Made by a program: the position numbers and the translations under genes. This document shows positions 41,800-43,881 of a DNA stretch of 43,881 nucleotides, in pieces. The notes beneath the pieces are model-generated. The model was not told the origin of the DNA. It ran no database searches and saw only the letters and a list, made by a program, of their open reading frames with translations. The DNA comes from Saccoglossus kowalevskii (Eukaryota > Hemichordata > Enteropneusta > Harrimaniidae), in assembly GCF_000003605.2 (NCBI RefSeq), contig NW_003109080.1, positions 211,708 to 255,588 on the forward strand, written 5' to 3'. Position 1 is the stretch's first letter; the number at the start of each line of letters is the position of its first letter.

Positions 41800-42470
41800 C
41801 GTCAATAACAAGTCATTAAAAAAATATTAATGATGGTAATTTGATAGGGGGTCCGAGTTGACAAAGTTACATGTACATTCATTATTCAAAATTTAGAAAC
41901 AAGTGGAAAATATCACTTTTTACTGAAAAATTAGAGAATTAAATATATCATCATGAAATCAACAAATCTAAGAGAGGTCTGCCCAAGGTACATATACACC
42001 AAGTATTTAGGCAATAAAAATTGCAGTTTTAAAGAAGAAGTCAAAAGTTGTGGCGAACGTCTATGGGCAATCACTCATATAAGCTCTGGTCGACAGCGGA
42101 GCTAAAAATGTATCCTGTTTACGCTGCTTTAATTTGATGTCGATTCGCTTCTAGTACACAGAAATATATTGTTTTACAAAGATATTTCCCGACACCAGCT
42201 TTGTTCTATATTTTAGGCATCCTTGTTACCTGGGCAACTTAACAAAATATTTATATATATAATTATTTCTTCTTTATTCGTTATTTATTTTTTATGTAGC
42301 AATCTTGCTCTTTTTTAAACGGAATCTGTCAAGAGGATTCTGAAATACGACTCCGGACTGACGGACAAAATTTAATTAATGTTGACTCTTTACAAAGTAT
42401 CTGACTCAATGCATTTGATATGACCACATATTGGGGAAGCGCCCTCGAGTGGTGAACCCTGTACATGCTT
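41800..42470. other. no recognisable gene
   Basis: AT-rich spacer to the right of the retroelement relic; nothing identified. Confidence 0.5.
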
Positions 42471-42479
42471 CATCCAAAT

Positions 42480-42498
42480 ATGGCGTCATTCTATGCAG
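42480..42498 (+). other. start-exon-like segment, copy 1 (MASFYA...)
   Basis: ATGGCGTCATTCTATGCAG followed by GTCAGT, a reasonable splice donor in phase 1. The AATATGGCGTC context also resembles a YY1 site overlapping a start codon. If unspliced, the frame stops after a few codons (TGA at about 42513). The same 23 bases recur at 43687-43709. Confidence 0.3.
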
Positions 42499-42499
42499 G

Positions 42500-43320
42500 T
42501 CAGTATCGAATCTGAATATATTTACTGTACAACTTTGCCATCCATTTCTGTACCTTATCAATCTGTTACTGCCAGAGTTTAGAGAGCAATCAGATGTCTC
42601 ATATTTTTCCAGTTATTATTTACATTTGTTGATGGATGTTTTTACCGGTATGTGGTTTGTATTTCAATGTATAGCGTACTGTTATCCCTGACAACCAAAA
42701 TTGTCGCACGTTGTTTGTCAGTGATCAGCTGGCCCATTGATGGTAGCTAAAATACATTGGGATGCATGCTGGGTATTCTGAAACTATGATTTTGAGAAAC
42801 TTTTGTGACTATCCGATATGTGCATATTTGCAGAGCATATATTTCCAACAACCTGTTAAGTGAGAATTTGTTATTAATGTATTTTTGATCTAGACTGTCG
42901 ACAATCTGTCGTACCTAATATTAATCAGTTATTATTAATAAATATTGTGTATAAGCGTAATAGGCGTGAATAAATTGCGAACGCCGGGACAGGAAGTATG
43001 GAGTGCCGTTGGGCACGACTGACTGTCCTGTGCTGCAATTTTTATATGCAAATGAATAGTTGCACAGATGTCTATCATTTTATCGTGGCCAATCGTGAAA
43101 AGGGTCAGAGGTTGCTGGCTACTAGGAACGCCCACGACTTACGCGAAGTGTGTTTTACCTCCATGGTTTTGACTGCACTGTGCGCGATCGCGACACTTTC
43201 CACAGCAGATTTTGATATCATGACACAAACAAATCTTGACAATTGCATTATAGAAGTGCTGAAACATTTAGACTATCATGATATTTCTTGCAAAGAATAC
43301 CAGTGAGACACTTTCAGTTA
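42500..43320. other. promoter-like spacer, no certain gene
   Basis: CpG-richer than the rest of the right flank. It contains GGGACAGGAAGT (ETS-like, about 42987), ATGCAAAT (octamer, about 43046) and GCGCGATCGCGA (about 43181-43192). A 102-codon plus frame (42998-43306, MECRWARLTVLCC...) and a 66-codon minus frame (42935-43135) overlap; neither is recognised. Confidence 0.35.
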
Positions 43321-43321
43321 C

Positions 43322-43402
43322 CATTCTCTTAGAGGAAAATGCCTGCGACCTTTCCAATAACTCTCGCTTGGTTTGTTGCAATTTCTTCCTGAACTCGTCC
43401 AT
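43322..43402 (-). CDS. possible first coding exon of an unidentified minus-strand gene
   Basis: From ATG (43402-43400) the minus strand encodes 27 residues beginning MDEFRKKLQQTKRELLERSQ, a charged, helix-forming (coiled-coil-like) N-terminus. It is followed by AGAATG|GTAACTG, a good donor, in phase 0. The frame is also open upstream to 43465, so an earlier start is possible. CpG-richer DNA lies upstream at 43560-43720. I do not recognise the protein and found no second exon within the window. Confidence 0.35.
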
Positions 43403-43689
43403 GTTTTTAATTTTATGCAGAGTCGACGCTCTCAGTCCACATGTGTTCATAATGTGAACAACCAACGCATTCAGGGGGTCATTTAGAATAAATTTGCATA
43501 CATTAAGTTAATATAATTTATTTTGTGACGTCAACATCAACTATGAATTATTCATATCAACTAGAAACCTGCAGATTGGGACAGTCTCTCGAGACTAAAG
43601 TCCCCCGCATGAAATAGTTCGCATTTCCCATGAAACGCCTTTGGCGTGCGAATCTCGCCAACTGTCTGCAGTCTAATTTTGATCCCAAT

Positions 43690-43761
43690 ATGGCGTCATT
43701 CTATGCAGGAATTGCCATTGGGGCTGTCACACAATGCAGTCACGTCCTGAAATCTGCATAA
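43690..43761 (+). CDS. small ORF, copy 2 of the MASFYAG segment
   Basis: A 23-codon frame starting MASFYAGIAIGAVTQ and ending at TAA 43759-43761. The first 20 bases equal those at 42480, after which the two diverge. The N-terminus is hydrophobic, like a membrane or targeting segment, but the frame is too short to assign. It may be the first coding exon of a plus-strand gene running out of the window, or a duplicated promoter/start segment. Confidence 0.3.
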   Translation: MASFYAGIAIGAVTQCSHVLKSA

Positions 43762-43881
43762 CATATACATATATTTGTTTTCTTTCATAAAATTAAAAAA
43801 TGTAAATCATCTTGATATCCATATAAAATGCCTCTGGGAACAATACACAAGTGTGTGTTTACTTTGTTGTAAGCTGAAGCT

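Overview
The window is AT-rich animal DNA. Its protein-coding content is split into short exons with GT-AG introns, one of them about 16 kb, and the non-coding space is full of microsatellites, minisatellites, MITE-like elements and decayed retrotransposons. The TACATGTA- and ACCGGTA-type words that recur throughout are familiar from marine invertebrate genomes (molluscs, hemichordates, echinoderms). I suggest a marine invertebrate, possibly a hemichordate, but the sequence does not settle the phylum. There are two assembly gaps (10028-10270 and 23826-23928). Nothing looks prokaryotic.

The only confidently identified gene is a TBC1D24/Skywalker orthologue on the + strand (TBC domain plus TLDc domain). 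I could join nine exons between 1428 and 29528 into one open frame of 1605 nt (534 residues plus stop). Splice phases agree at all eight junctions, and the product is close in size and layout to vertebrate TBC1D24. Exons 1-4 plus the start of exon 5 give the TBC domain, exons 5-6 the linker, and exons 7-9 the TLDc domain. The basic residues that line the phosphoinositide pocket in the known family are conserved, and the usual Rab-GAP arginine and glutamine fingers are not evident.

Layout: 1-1427 is the probable promoter side, with an unexplained minus-strand ORF. 1741-3690 is intron 1. 3996-20348 is the large intron 2, which carries many repeats: a palindrome-rich MITE, a 250-bp TTTA tract, a ~300-bp tandem repeat, a (TATCC)n LINE-like tail, TA-flanked MITEs, and a 597-bp insertion with a 9-bp target duplication whose empty-site counterpart lies next to it. 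20451-26702 is intron 3, with a ~150-bp satellite and a 30-bp minisatellite. 26797-29362 holds the compact 3' introns. 29467-29975 is a 78-bp tandem array whose first unit is the coding end of the last exon.

Downstream of the gene (30-44 kb) are a perfect TCTCGCGAGA promoter-type palindrome, a ~140-bp tandem duplication followed by CCAAT boxes, a decayed integrase C-terminal (GPY-type) fragment, a tRNA-Pro-like relic, a DIRS-like reverse transcriptase relic with a GC-richer upstream region on the minus strand, and, at the right edge, duplicated 'ATGGCGTCATTC' start-like segments and a possible first exon of a minus-strand gene. I found no CRISPR array, no rRNA and no clearly novel multi-gene system. 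The most interesting signals are the exon-derived 3' minisatellite, the transposon insertion with its neighbouring empty site, and the duplicated start-exon-like segments.
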